From: WQUF01 sp031549525
Lineage (GTDB): Bacteria; Bacillota; Clostridia; Clostridiales; Clostridiaceae
NCBI GenBank assembly: GCA_031549525.1
Contig: JAVBPQ010000075.1
Coordinates: 1 to 21,244, forward strand
Length of the DNA: 21,244 nt
Reading direction: 5' to 3'
Shown: in pieces, positions 13,149 through 21,094 of the stretch
Position numbering within the stretch: position 1 is the stretch's first letter
How the letters are laid out: each line of letters opens with the position of its first letter
Notes under the pieces: generated by a model
Database searches by the model: none
What the model was told of the DNA's origin: nothing
Seen by the model: the letters and a program-made list of their open reading frames with translations, nothing else
Translations under genes and position numbers: made by a program

Positions 13149-14168
13149 ATGAAAAAAATACGAACTGAAGAATCAGTAGGATATGAATTATTTCACGATA
13201 TAACTAAAATTGTACCTCACGAGTTTAAAGGAGTAGCATTTAAAAGAGGTCACTTAATAAAAAAGGAAGACATCGAAGTTTTATTGTCTATTGGAAAGGA
13301 TCATGTTTATATCTGTGAAGAAGATGATAGATTTACTCATGAAGATGATGCTGCTAAAATCATAAAAAACCTAGTAGCAGGAAGTGGAGTAACAGAAACC
13401 AAGATACAAGAAGGTAAGATAAATTTATTAGCAAAGCATGATGGTCTTTTAAAAATAGATGAGGATTTGCTTTTAAGAGTTAATACTATAGGTGATATTA
13501 TAATATCAACTCTTCACAATGATATACCTGTAAAAGAAGGCAAAAAGGTAGCTTCATTAAAGACAGTTCCTCTTCTTATAGAAAATGAAAAATTATACGA
13601 ATTAGAAAAGATATTAGATGGAAATAAAATAATAAGTGTAATACCTATTAATAAGTTAAAAGTTGGAGTTGTGACAACTGGCAGTGAAGTTTACTATGGA
13701 AGGATTAAAGATAAGTTTGGAGATGTTATTAGAGAAAAGTTGGAAGAGCATGGTTGTGAGTTTTTGGGACAACTATTTTGTCCAGATGATAAAAAGAAAA
13801 TCATAGATGCAATAAATAGCTGGGAAAAGGAAGAGGCAGATATGATAATATGCACAGGTGGTATGTCTGTTGATCCTGACGATTTAACACCATCTGCAAT
13901 TTTAGAAAGCGATGCGCGCATAGTTTCTTATGGATCTCCAGTGCTTCCTGGTGCCATGTTTTTAATGGCATATAAAGGCGATATGCCAATTATAGGTCTT
14001 CCTGGTGGAGCGCTTTATAACAAAAGAACTATGTTTGATATTGTATTTCCAAAGATATTAGCAAAAGAAAAAATAACTGCAGATTACATTTGTTCATTAG
14101 GACATGGAGGATTGTGTGCAGAGTGCGATAATTGCATATTTCCACAGTGTAGCTTTGGGAGAGGTTAA
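13149..14168 (+). CDS. MoeA-like molybdopterin-binding protein with cysteine-rich tail
   Basis: A 339-residue protein related to MoeA, which inserts molybdate into adenylylated molybdopterin. An N-terminal region unlike standard MoeA is followed by the MoCF-binding core: LKVGVVTTGSEVYYGRIKDKFGDVI (170-194), IICTGGMSVDPDDLTPSAI (223-241), and LPGAMFLMAYKGDMPIIGLPGGALY (266-290). The last 25 residues (315-339) carry five cysteines at 315, 323, 326, 329 and 334, spaced C-x7-C-x2-C-x2-C-x4-C, suited to bind an iron-sulfur cluster or zinc. Similar tails occur in clostridial MoeA-like proteins but not in classical MoeA. The ATG at 13149 follows the mog stop directly and is preferred to an in-frame upstream start at 13086 that would overlap mog by 62 nt. 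Confidence 0.85.
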   Translation: MKKIRTEESVGYELFHDITKIVPHEFKGVAFKRGHLIKKEDIEVLLSIGKDHVYICEEDDRFTHEDDAAKIIKNLVAGSGVTETKIQEGKINLLAKHDGLLKIDEDLLLRVNTIGDIIISTLHNDIPVKEGKKVASLKTVPLLIENEKLYELEKILDGNKIISVIPINKLKVGVVTTGSEVYYGRIKDKFGDVIREKLEEHGCEFLGQLFCPDDKKKIIDAINSWEKEEADMIICTGGMSVDPDDLTPSAILESDARIVSYGSPVLPGAMFLMAYKGDMPIIGLPGGALYNKRTMFDIVFPKILAKEKITADYICSLGHGGLCAECDNCIFPQCSFGRG

Positions 14169-14263
14169 CTGGATTTTAAAAAGATTTCATAATATTTTTC
14201 AAAAGAAAGGCTTTTTATGCTAGCTATTTATTAAGTAATTTTAATATGAATAGGAGAATGAGT

Positions 14264-14758
14264 ATGAATGAATTTACACATTTTGACAATGAAGGATTGG
14301 CAATAATGGTTGATGTATCTGATAAAGATAAAACAAAGAGAGAAGCTTCAGCTGTAGGGATTGTAAAGATGAGCAAAGAATGCTTTAAATTAGTAGAAGA
14401 AGGCAATATAAAGAAGGGTGATGTATTAGGTGTTGCAAGAATTGCAGCCATTATGGCAGCTAAAAAAACCAGTGAAGTAGTGCCTCTTTGTCATAATATA
14501 CCTATAACTTCCTGTTCTTTAGAATTTAAACTTCTTAAAGAAAATAGTGAAATTTTTGTAGAAAGCTATGTTAAAACTACTGCTGAAACTGGTGTGGAAA
14601 TGGAAGCCATGCATATGGTCATGATAGCTTGTTTGACAATTTATGATATGTGCAAAGCAGTAGATAAAAAAATTGAAATTTCAAATATTCATTTAAAGTA
14701 TAAACTCGGTGGTAAAAGCGGTAATGTGAGCTATTCTCTTAAGGAGGAAAATTTATGA
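14264..14758 (+). CDS. moaC: Cyclic pyranopterin monophosphate synthase MoaC
   Basis: A 164-residue protein that converts the MoaA product to cyclic pyranopterin monophosphate, the second half of the first step of molybdenum cofactor synthesis. Conserved segments are MVDVSDKDKTKREASAVG (15-32), AKKTSEVVPLCHNIPIT (66-82), TTAETGVEMEAMHMVMIACLTIYDMCKAVDK (105-135), and LGGKSG (148-153). The active-site lysine, histidine and aspartate regions look intact. The ATG at 14264 has AGGAG 7 nt upstream; an ATG at 14246 lies before that site and is rejected. Its stop overlaps the moaA start. A 77-nt AT-rich gap separates it from the MoeA-like gene without a clear terminator. Confidence 0.97.
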   Translation: MNEFTHFDNEGLAIMVDVSDKDKTKREASAVGIVKMSKECFKLVEEGNIKKGDVLGVARIAAIMAAKKTSEVVPLCHNIPITSCSLEFKLLKENSEIFVESYVKTTAETGVEMEAMHMVMIACLTIYDMCKAVDKKIEISNIHLKYKLGGKSGNVSYSLKEENL

Positions 14759-15738
14759 AAGATATAATGGGAAGAAATATTAATTATTTAAGATTATCTA
14801 TAACTGACAGTTGTAATTTAAGGTGCCTTTATTGTATGCCTGAAGAGGGTGTACAGTATGAAGAAGAAAAAAATCTAATTTCTATGGATGAAGCATTTTA
14901 TATTGTAAAGATTTTTGCTGAATTAGGTATAAAAAAGGTGAGGATAACAGGAGGAGAGCCCCTTGTTAGAAAAGGTGTGTGTGATTTAATTAAAAATATA
15001 AAATCCTTAAATGAGATAGAAGAAATTAATATCACCACTAATGGAGTTTTATTAGAAAAATATTTAGATGAACTTTATATTAATGGAATTACTGGGTTAA
15101 ATATAAGCCTTGATACATTAAATGAAGATAGATACAAAAAGATAACAAGAGGAGGAAATTTAAACAAAGTAGTTGATGCTATTAAAAGAGCAAAAAAATA
15201 TGATTTAAAGGTTAAATTGAATTCTCTCATCATACAAGATTTTAATGAGGATGAGGTAAATTCTCTTGTGGAATTTGCTATTGAAAATAAGCTGATGTTA
15301 AGATTTATAGAGCTTATGCCTATTGGATATGGAAAAACCTTAAAAGGTTTTAAAAATGAAGAGATAAAAAATATTGTAGAGAAGAAATTTAAACTATCGG
15401 AATTTAGCGATGAGCCTTTAGGTATAAATGGACCTGCAAAATATTTTAAATTAGATAACAGCGATATTCCACTAGGATTTATTTCACCAATCAGCGGATG
15501 TTTTTGCGACACATGTAACAGAGTAAGAGTGACATCAGATGGAAAGTTAAAGGAATGCCTCTACTACAAAGGAAATTTAAATTTAAAAGATGAAATAAGA
15601 AATAAAACAAGTGAGGAAGAGATTAAGGACAAAATAATCAAAGCTGTGTTTTTAAAGAAAAAACAACATAAATTTTTTGAGAAAGATAATGATATAGAAG
15701 AGTCTGAGAAAAAAAATATGTCCATGATAGGAGGATAA
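14755..15738 (+). CDS. moaA: GTP 3',8-cyclase MoaA (radical SAM)
   Basis: A 327-residue radical SAM enzyme that starts molybdenum cofactor synthesis by rearranging GTP. The N-terminal cluster motif is C20-x3-C24-x2-C27 (CNLRCLYC), followed by the SAM-binding KVRITGGEPLVRKG and INITTNGVLL. The C-terminal cluster that binds GTP is formed by C251-x2-C254-x13-C268, with an additional cysteine at 249. The protein ends in Gly-Gly (326-327), the tail known to be needed for MoaA activity. The length is normal. It starts within the moaC stop (ATGA) behind AAGGAGGA. moaD and moaE are not in the window. Confidence 0.97.
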   Translation: MKDIMGRNINYLRLSITDSCNLRCLYCMPEEGVQYEEEKNLISMDEAFYIVKIFAELGIKKVRITGGEPLVRKGVCDLIKNIKSLNEIEEINITTNGVLLEKYLDELYINGITGLNISLDTLNEDRYKKITRGGNLNKVVDAIKRAKKYDLKVKLNSLIIQDFNEDEVNSLVEFAIENKLMLRFIELMPIGYGKTLKGFKNEEIKNIVEKKFKLSEFSDEPLGINGPAKYFKLDNSDIPLGFISPISGCFCDTCNRVRVTSDGKLKECLYYKGNLNLKDEIRNKTSEEEIKDKIIKAVFLKKKQHKFFEKDNDIEESEKKNMSMIGG

Positions 15739-15740
15739 AT

Positions 15741-16175
15741 ATGGGTAAAATATTAGCTATTTGTATAAGTGAAAAAAAAGGAGGTCCAAAGGATGAATTA
15801 AATGAGGTTGAACTTATAGAAAACTTTGGACTAAAAGATGATGCTCATGGAGGTAATTGGCATAGGCAAGTTAGCCTTTTATCTAATGAAAAGATTGAAG
15901 ATTTCAAGAAAAAAGGCGGTAAAGTAAGGTTTGGAAGTTTTGGAGAAAATTTGGCGATAGAAGGCATTGACTTATCTAAGCTACCTGTTGGAACAAAGCT
16001 TAAATCTGGAGATGTTGTGCTTGAAATATCACAAATTGGAAAAGAATGCGTAAATAGATGTGCCATTTATTATTCTGTTGGAGATTGCATAATGCCAAGA
16101 GAGGGAGTTTTTGCAAAGGTAATAGCAGGAGGTAAAATATATAAGGGAGATGATATAGATATAGTTAATTTATGA
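15741..16175 (+). CDS. MOSC domain protein
   Basis: A 144-residue stand-alone MOSC domain. Family features are the basic/acidic GLKDDAHGGNWHRQVSLLS segment (31-49), RFGSFGENLAIEGIDLSKLPVGTKL (63-87), and the conserved cysteine region ISQIGKECVNRCAIYYSVGDCIMPREGVFAKVIAGG (95-130). MOSC domains bind molybdenum cofactor or transfer sulfur in cofactor-handling proteins such as MOCS3/YiiM relatives. The exact partner is unknown; its place at the end of the Moco run suggests cofactor delivery or sulfuration. The start is 2 nt after the moaA stop, and its ribosome binding site (AGGAGG) is formed by moaA's own Gly-Gly codons. Confidence 0.92.
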   Translation: MGKILAICISEKKGGPKDELNEVELIENFGLKDDAHGGNWHRQVSLLSNEKIEDFKKKGGKVRFGSFGENLAIEGIDLSKLPVGTKLKSGDVVLEISQIGKECVNRCAIYYSVGDCIMPREGVFAKVIAGGKIYKGDDIDIVNL

Positions 16176-16207
16176 TGCTAAAAAAAATTCTTTTAACCAA
16201 AAAAATA

Positions 16208-16236
16208 TTGTAAATAATATCTGGTTGTATTATAAT
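16208..16236 (+). promoter_or_regulatory. Sigma-A promoter of the YheO-like regulator
   Basis: TTGTAA (16208-16213) and a perfect TATAAT (16231-16236) are spaced by 17 bp. Transcription would start about 25 bp before the start codon, making the regulator transcriptionally separate from the Moco genes. Confidence 0.65.
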
Positions 16237-16267
16237 AGATATGTAATGAAAAGAGGTAACATTGTAT

Positions 16268-16915
16268 ATGGAAAATAACGAGAGAATTGATATGCTAAAA
16301 AACATTGCAAAGGGTATTTCTCTGCAATTTGGAGAAAAATGTGAGGTTGTAGTTCATGATCTTACAAAAGATTATGATAGTACAATTGTGCATATTGAAA
16401 ACGGGTATATCAGTGGACGACATCCAGGAGATTGTGCTTCAAACATTGTACTTGAACAATTAGAATCTATAAAAGAAGATTCTTTAAATAAAGCTATACA
16501 AGATAAATATAATTATTTAACTCAAACAAAAGATGGAAGAATATTAAAATCATCTTCTATATTTATAAAAGATGGTGAAGGAAAACCTTGCTGTATTTTA
16601 GGTATTAATTTTGATATTACAGATTTTTTAATGGCTGAATCTATAATAGGGTCCTTTACTAATAGTTCTGCAAATAAAGAGATAAAAGAAATAATTCCTT
16701 CTAATGTAAACGACTTATTGGATATATTAATAAATGAATCCTATGAGTATGTAGGAAAGCCAGTTGCAGCTATGTCAAAAGAGGATAAAGTTAGAGCTAT
16801 AAAATATCTGGAACAAAAAGGCGCATTCTTAATAAAAAAATCTGGAGATAAGATTTCTAAATTTTTCGATATATCAAAATATACCTTGTACAATTATTTA
16901 GATAATGACATTTAG
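16268..16915 (+). CDS. YheO/DauR-type PAS and helix-turn-helix transcriptional regulator
   Basis: A 215-residue cytosolic regulator. An N-terminal YheO-like PAS domain (about residues 5-115) contains ISLQFGEKCEVVVHDLT, SGRHPGDCAS, TKDGRILKSSSIFIKDGEGKPCCILGINFDIT; the C-terminal domain (about 130-215) reads VGKPVAAMSKEDKVRAIKYLEQKGAFLIKKSGDKISKFFDISKYTLYNYL, a helix-turn-helix of the HTH_22 type. The family includes DauR, which controls D-arginine catabolism, so ligand-responsive control of an amino-acid or purine breakdown operon is plausible. It sits directly upstream of the PLP enzyme/ygeXYW genes, its likely target. The ATG at 16268 is 10 nt after AGAGGT; a TTG at 16262 is a possible alternative. 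Confidence 0.88.
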   Translation: MENNERIDMLKNIAKGISLQFGEKCEVVVHDLTKDYDSTIVHIENGYISGRHPGDCASNIVLEQLESIKEDSLNKAIQDKYNYLTQTKDGRILKSSSIFIKDGEGKPCCILGINFDITDFLMAESIIGSFTNSSANKEIKEIIPSNVNDLLDILINESYEYVGKPVAAMSKEDKVRAIKYLEQKGAFLIKKSGDKISKFFDISKYTLYNYLDNDI

Positions 16916-16944
16916 ATAATTGTTTATTTATAAATTTCATATTA

Positions 16945-16960
16945 AAAAGTAAACTTTTAC
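16945..16960. promoter_or_regulatory. Candidate operator before the PLP enzyme gene
   Basis: A short symmetrical sequence, AAAAGTAAACTTTTAC, contains AAAAGT/ACTTTT and, overlapping it, GTAAA/TTTAC. It lies in the 83-bp gap between the regulator and the PLP gene, where an operator for the regulator would be expected. Short AT-rich palindromes are common by chance here. Confidence 0.2.
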
Positions 16961-16998
16961 ATAAAATATAACTATTAAAATTTAAAGGAGAATTTTGA

Positions 16999-18480
16999 AT
17001 GAGACAATTAATAGATTTAACTGTCAATGAAGAACAGTTATCAAAAACAGTTGAACGTGCTAAAGAAAAAAATATCGTCATACCAACACTTGAACAGATG
17101 AAAAATCCTGACTTAATACCTTGTACTGTTAAAGAAAAATTGAAAGATACAGGTCTTTGGGATGTAGATCCAATAAATCTATTTAGGATATCATGGAAAA
17201 ACGAACCAAAGGAAAAAGGCGGATTGTATAATGAGGTTCCAAATTTCATAGAAATACCTTCTGAAATATCAGGAGTTAAAGCTAGAATTATTGCTTTAAG
17301 TGGAAAATGGTTCCCAATAGGTGCTCATAAAGTTGGTGCAAGTTTTGCATGCCTTGTTCCAAGGCTTGTTACAGGTCAATTTGACCCATCATATCATGAA
17401 GCAGTATGGCCATCAACTGGAAACTATTGCCGAGGTGGGGCTTATAACTCAGCACTTTTAGGATGTAAGTCTATAGCTATCTTGCCAGAGAATATGAGCA
17501 AAGAGAGATTCGAGTGGTTAAAAAAGGTTGCAGGTGAGGTAATCGCTACACCAGGTTCTGAAAGTAATGTTAAAGAAATATATGATAAGACTTGGGAATT
17601 AAGAAGAACAAGGGACAATGTAGTTATATTTAATCAGTTTGCAGAACTTGGAAATCATTTATGGCATTATGAAGTAACCGGAAATGCTATGCATGATGTT
17701 TTAAAGAGCGTGATGGGACCTAATGATAGGTACAGAGGTGTTTGTTTGACATCTGGTTCTGGTGGAACTTTAGGTTCAGGAGATTATTTAAAAGATCAAT
17801 TCCCAAATAGTAAAATAGCAGTAGGGGAAGCAACTCAATGCCCTACCTTATTAAATAATGGGTTTGGAGAACATAGAATAGAAGGAATTGGAGATAAGCA
17901 TGTACCTTGGGTACACAATGTTAAGAATACAGATTTAGTTATAGCAGCAGATGACAATGATGCTCTTGGAATGTTCAGATTATTCAATGAAAAAGCTGGT
18001 CAGGATTATTTAAAATCTTTAGGAGTTAAAGATGACACCATCAATAAATTAAATTGGGTTGGAATATCTGGTGCTGCAAATATCATTTTGGCTATGAAAT
18101 TTGCTAAATATTATGAATTAACTGAAAATGATATAGTATTAACTGTCTTAACAGATTCAGCTGAGATGTATAAATCAAGGCTTTCCGAAATGAAAGAAGA
18201 AAGAGGAAATAAAGAGTATACTCCTGTAAATGCTGAAATCGACCATAATAAACATGTGTTTGGAATTAAGACAGATTCAATGGAGGAGTTGACTTATAAC
18301 TCTAGAAAGCGCATCCACAACTTAAAATATTATACTTGGATTGAGCAACAAATGCACGATGTTAAGGAATTAAATGAGCAATGGTACGATTACGAAAACT
18401 ACTGGGGAAGATTACATAAGATGGCCCCAGAATTAAATAAGTTAATAGAACAATTTAACGAAAGAGTTTCTTTAAAATAA
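16999..18480 (+). CDS. Fold-type II PLP-dependent enzyme, uncharacterised
   Basis: A 493-residue protein of the tryptophan synthase beta/cysteine synthase superfamily, longer than the usual 320-420. The PLP-binding lysine is probably K111 in SGKWFPIGAHKVGASFA. The loop that grips the substrate carboxylate is PSTGNYCRGGAYNSALLG (138-155), and the glycine loop for the cofactor phosphate is TSGSGGTLGSGDYLK (241-255). An additional N-terminal region of about 75 residues and a C-terminal helical tail (TWIEQQMHDVKELNEQWYDYENYWGRLHKM) are not found in simple cysteine synthases. Such proteins are sometimes labelled PLP-dependent subunit beta in clostridia. I do not know the substrate; placement before ygeX suggests a beta-elimination or replacement on an amino acid in the same route. 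GGAG lies 8 nt before the ATG. Confidence 0.82.
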   Translation: MRQLIDLTVNEEQLSKTVERAKEKNIVIPTLEQMKNPDLIPCTVKEKLKDTGLWDVDPINLFRISWKNEPKEKGGLYNEVPNFIEIPSEISGVKARIIALSGKWFPIGAHKVGASFACLVPRLVTGQFDPSYHEAVWPSTGNYCRGGAYNSALLGCKSIAILPENMSKERFEWLKKVAGEVIATPGSESNVKEIYDKTWELRRTRDNVVIFNQFAELGNHLWHYEVTGNAMHDVLKSVMGPNDRYRGVCLTSGSGGTLGSGDYLKDQFPNSKIAVGEATQCPTLLNNGFGEHRIEGIGDKHVPWVHNVKNTDLVIAADDNDALGMFRLFNEKAGQDYLKSLGVKDDTINKLNWVGISGAANIILAMKFAKYYELTENDIVLTVLTDSAEMYKSRLSEMKEERGNKEYTPVNAEIDHNKHVFGIKTDSMEELTYNSRKRIHNLKYYTWIEQQMHDVKELNEQWYDYENYWGRLHKMAPELNKLIEQFNERVSLK

Positions 18481-18507
18481 GATAGTTAATTTTTGCGGGG
18501 TGAAAAA

Positions 18508-19725
18508 TTGAGAGAAAAGATTAAATGGGCAAAGAATAATCTTGAAAGATCATGGCCCGATAAGGAAATGAAGATAATGGAGCTTTCCGAGGTAGAAAAA
18601 GCAAGGAGATTTCAAAAGAGCTTTGCTGAATATGATGAAACTCCTCTTGTAAACCTCGAAAACTTAGCAAGCAGGCTTTTGTTATCAAATATTTGTATTA
18701 AAGATGAGTCCTATAGATTTAATTTAAATTCATTTAAAGCTTTAGGTGCAACCTATGCTATGGGAAGCTATATTGCAGGTTTAATAAATAAAGACATTGA
18801 TGAACTTGATTGCAAAGATATTACATCTAACGAAATGAGAGAAAAAGTTGGAGACATAACCTTTTTTGCAACTACAGATGGGAATCATGGAAGAGCAGTA
18901 GCATGGACAGCAAACAGACTAAAGCAGAGGATGATAGTTTACATGCCTAAGGGATCTTCACTTACAAGGCTTGAAAATATTAGAAAAGAAGGGGCAGAAG
19001 CTTCTATATTAGATCTTAACTATGATGATGCTATAAGATATACGATTAAAGAGACTGAAAAGGTAAAAAATGGAGTTATTGTTCAGGACACATCTTGGGA
19101 AGGGTATGAGGATATTCCTAATTGGATAATGCAAGGATATGGAACTACAGCTTTGGAAGCATATGAACAGCTTAAAAAAATAGGAATTGAAAGACCTACA
19201 CACATATTCCTTCAAGCAGGGGTTGGATGCTTTGCTGCAGCTGCTCAAGGTTTCTTTGCAAATGTTTATAAAGATAATCCTCCAACTGTTGTTGTAGTTG
19301 AGTCTAATAAAGCAGATTGTTATTATCAATCTATAATTGCAAATGATGGAGAGTATAGGACTGTTGGTGGCGATATGGATACTATCATGGTAGGTCTTGC
19401 ATGTGGTGAGCCAAACCCTACAACATGGAGCATATTAAAAAATCATAGCTCATACTATGTTTCCTGTCCTGATTGGGTTACTGCAAGGGGTATGAGGATT
19501 TTGGGGAATCCTCTAAAGAAAGATGTTAGAGTCATATCAGGAGAGTCTGGAGCAGTTACTCTTGGACTTTTAGCCTCAATAATGGAATTTGAAGAGTATA
19601 GGGATTTGAGGGATGAATTAAAACTTGATGAAAAATCTAAAGTTTTATTGTTTAGTACAGAAGGAGATACATTCCCAGATAGATATAGAAGTATCGTATG
19701 GGATGGAGAGTATCCTAGTATTTAG
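18508..19725 (+). CDS. ygeX: 2,3-Diaminopropionate ammonia-lyase YgeX
   Basis: A 405-residue fold-type II PLP enzyme that splits 2,3-diaminopropionate to pyruvate and ammonia. It is close to E. coli YgeX throughout. KDESYRFNLNSFKALGATYA holds the Schiff-base lysine K77, FATTDGNHGRAVAW carries the catalytic aspartate (D124, equivalent to D120 of E. coli), and VQDTSWEGYEDIPNWIMQGYGT carries the second acidic residue. LLQAGVG is the phosphate loop (FLQAGVGCFAAAAQG here). NVGGDM and ACGEPNP correspond to GGDMDTIMVGLACGEPNP, and ISGESGAVTLG and STEGDT close the site. The best start is TTG at 18508 behind GGGGTG; a TTG at 18493 lies before that site. It is 27 nt after the 493-residue PLP gene, with ygeY following. 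Confidence 0.93.
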   Translation: MREKIKWAKNNLERSWPDKEMKIMELSEVEKARRFQKSFAEYDETPLVNLENLASRLLLSNICIKDESYRFNLNSFKALGATYAMGSYIAGLINKDIDELDCKDITSNEMREKVGDITFFATTDGNHGRAVAWTANRLKQRMIVYMPKGSSLTRLENIRKEGAEASILDLNYDDAIRYTIKETEKVKNGVIVQDTSWEGYEDIPNWIMQGYGTTALEAYEQLKKIGIERPTHIFLQAGVGCFAAAAQGFFANVYKDNPPTVVVVESNKADCYYQSIIANDGEYRTVGGDMDTIMVGLACGEPNPTTWSILKNHSSYYVSCPDWVTARGMRILGNPLKKDVRVISGESGAVTLGLLASIMEFEEYRDLRDELKLDEKSKVLLFSTEGDTFPDRYRSIVWDGEYPSI

Positions 19726-19758
19726 TTGTTAAAATATTTATCATAAAGGAGTATTAAA

Positions 19759-21075
19759 ATGAATTTTGATCAAATTAAAAAAGCTGCTGAAGGTTATAAA
19801 GCAGATATGACTAAATTTTTAAGAGATTTAGTTGCTATTCCTGGAGAGAGTTCAGGAGAAAAGGGTGTTATTTTAAGAATAAAAGAAGAGATGGAAAAAG
19901 TAGGTTTTGATAAAGTAGAAATCGATCCTCAAGGAAATGTGTTAGGTTATATAGGAAAAGGTGAAACTTTAATAGCTTATGATGCTCATATCGATACAGT
20001 TGGTATAGGAAATATAGCAAACTGGAAATTTGATCCTTATGAAGGCTATGAAAATGATATAGAGATTGGTGGAAGAGGAACTTCTGACCAATTAGGCGGA
20101 ATTGTTTCATCAGTTTATGGAGCAAAAATCATGAAAGATTTGGATCTTTTAAATGATAAATATACTATACTTGTTGCAGGAACAGTTCAAGAAGAAGATT
20201 GTGACGGACTTTGCTGGCAATATATAATAAACGAAGATAAGGTTAGACCAGAGTTTGTAGTTTCAACTGAACCTACTGATGGTGGAATTTATCGCGGACA
20301 TCGTGGTCGTATGGAAATTCGTGTGGATGTAGCAGGAGTTTCATGCCATGGATCTGCTCCAGAACGTGGTGATAATGCTATTTATAAAATGGCTGAAATT
20401 TTATTAAATGTACGTGATTTAAATGAAAATGATGCAGCTGATAGCACTGAAATTAAAGGTCTTGTAAAGATGTTGGATGAAAAATACAATCCACAATATA
20501 AAGAAGCTAATTTTCTTGGACGTGGCACAGTTACAACTTCTGAAATATTCTTTACATCACCAAGCCGTTGTGCAGTAGCTGATTCTTGCTCTGTATCTTT
20601 AGACCGTCGTATGACTGCTGGAGAAACATGGGAAAGCTGCTTAGATGAAATTCGTGTACTTCCAGCAGTTAAAAAATATGGTGCAAAGGTTTCTATGTAT
20701 CAATATGATAGACCTGCATACACTGGACTTGTTTATCCAATCGAGTGTTATTTCCCAACATGGGTAATTCCAGAAGATCATCCTGTAAGTAAGGCTATGG
20801 TTTCTGCTCATGAAAGTTTATTTGGAAAAACTCGTACTGGTGTTGAAGAAAACATTGAAATGAGAGAGGCACGTCCACTTTTAGACAAATGGACATTCTC
20901 CACAAATGGAGTTACAATCATGGGACGTAATGGAATACCATGTATCGGATTTGGACCAGGAGCAGAATCTCAAGCTCATGCACCAAATGAAAAAACATGG
21001 AAACAAGATTTAGTTACATGTGCTGCAGTTTATGCTGCAATGCCAAGCATTTATGTAGATGAGTTTAAAAAATAA
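19759..21075 (+). CDS. ygeY: YgeY, M20-family metallohydrolase of the Se/purine gene set
   Basis: A 438-residue zinc-dependent M20/DapE-type amidohydrolase. Metal ligands and the catalytic acid are in place: H77 and D79 in DAHIDTVG, D110 in TSDQLGG, E145/E146 in VQEED, E171 in STEPTD, and H407 in SQAHAPNEKT. H197 in SCHGSAPERG is the dimerisation-domain histidine of the family. YgeY proteins accompany ygeX and ygeW and probably hydrolyse an acylated amino acid in that route; the true substrate is not established. AAGGAG precedes the ATG. Arginine codons change within the gene: four of four are AGA before 20290, while 14 of 16 are CGN after it, unlike all neighbours. Confidence 0.93.
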   Translation: MNFDQIKKAAEGYKADMTKFLRDLVAIPGESSGEKGVILRIKEEMEKVGFDKVEIDPQGNVLGYIGKGETLIAYDAHIDTVGIGNIANWKFDPYEGYENDIEIGGRGTSDQLGGIVSSVYGAKIMKDLDLLNDKYTILVAGTVQEEDCDGLCWQYIINEDKVRPEFVVSTEPTDGGIYRGHRGRMEIRVDVAGVSCHGSAPERGDNAIYKMAEILLNVRDLNENDAADSTEIKGLVKMLDEKYNPQYKEANFLGRGTVTTSEIFFTSPSRCAVADSCSVSLDRRMTAGETWESCLDEIRVLPAVKKYGAKVSMYQYDRPAYTGLVYPIECYFPTWVIPEDHPVSKAMVSAHESLFGKTRTGVEENIEMREARPLLDKWTFSTNGVTIMGRNGIPCIGFGPGAESQAHAPNEKTWKQDLVTCAAVYAAMPSIYVDEFKK

Positions 21076-21094
21076 TATTTTAGGAGAGTAGAGA

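Noticed and set aside
15075..15512. 145-codon minus-strand frame
   Set aside because: It is antisense to moaA, whose frame carries all family motifs; the minus frame is a composition artefact rich in Ser, Phe and Leu.
16857..17249. 130-codon minus-strand frame
   Set aside because: It overlaps the end of the regulator and the start of the PLP enzyme, both clearly coding on the plus strand, and has no motif.
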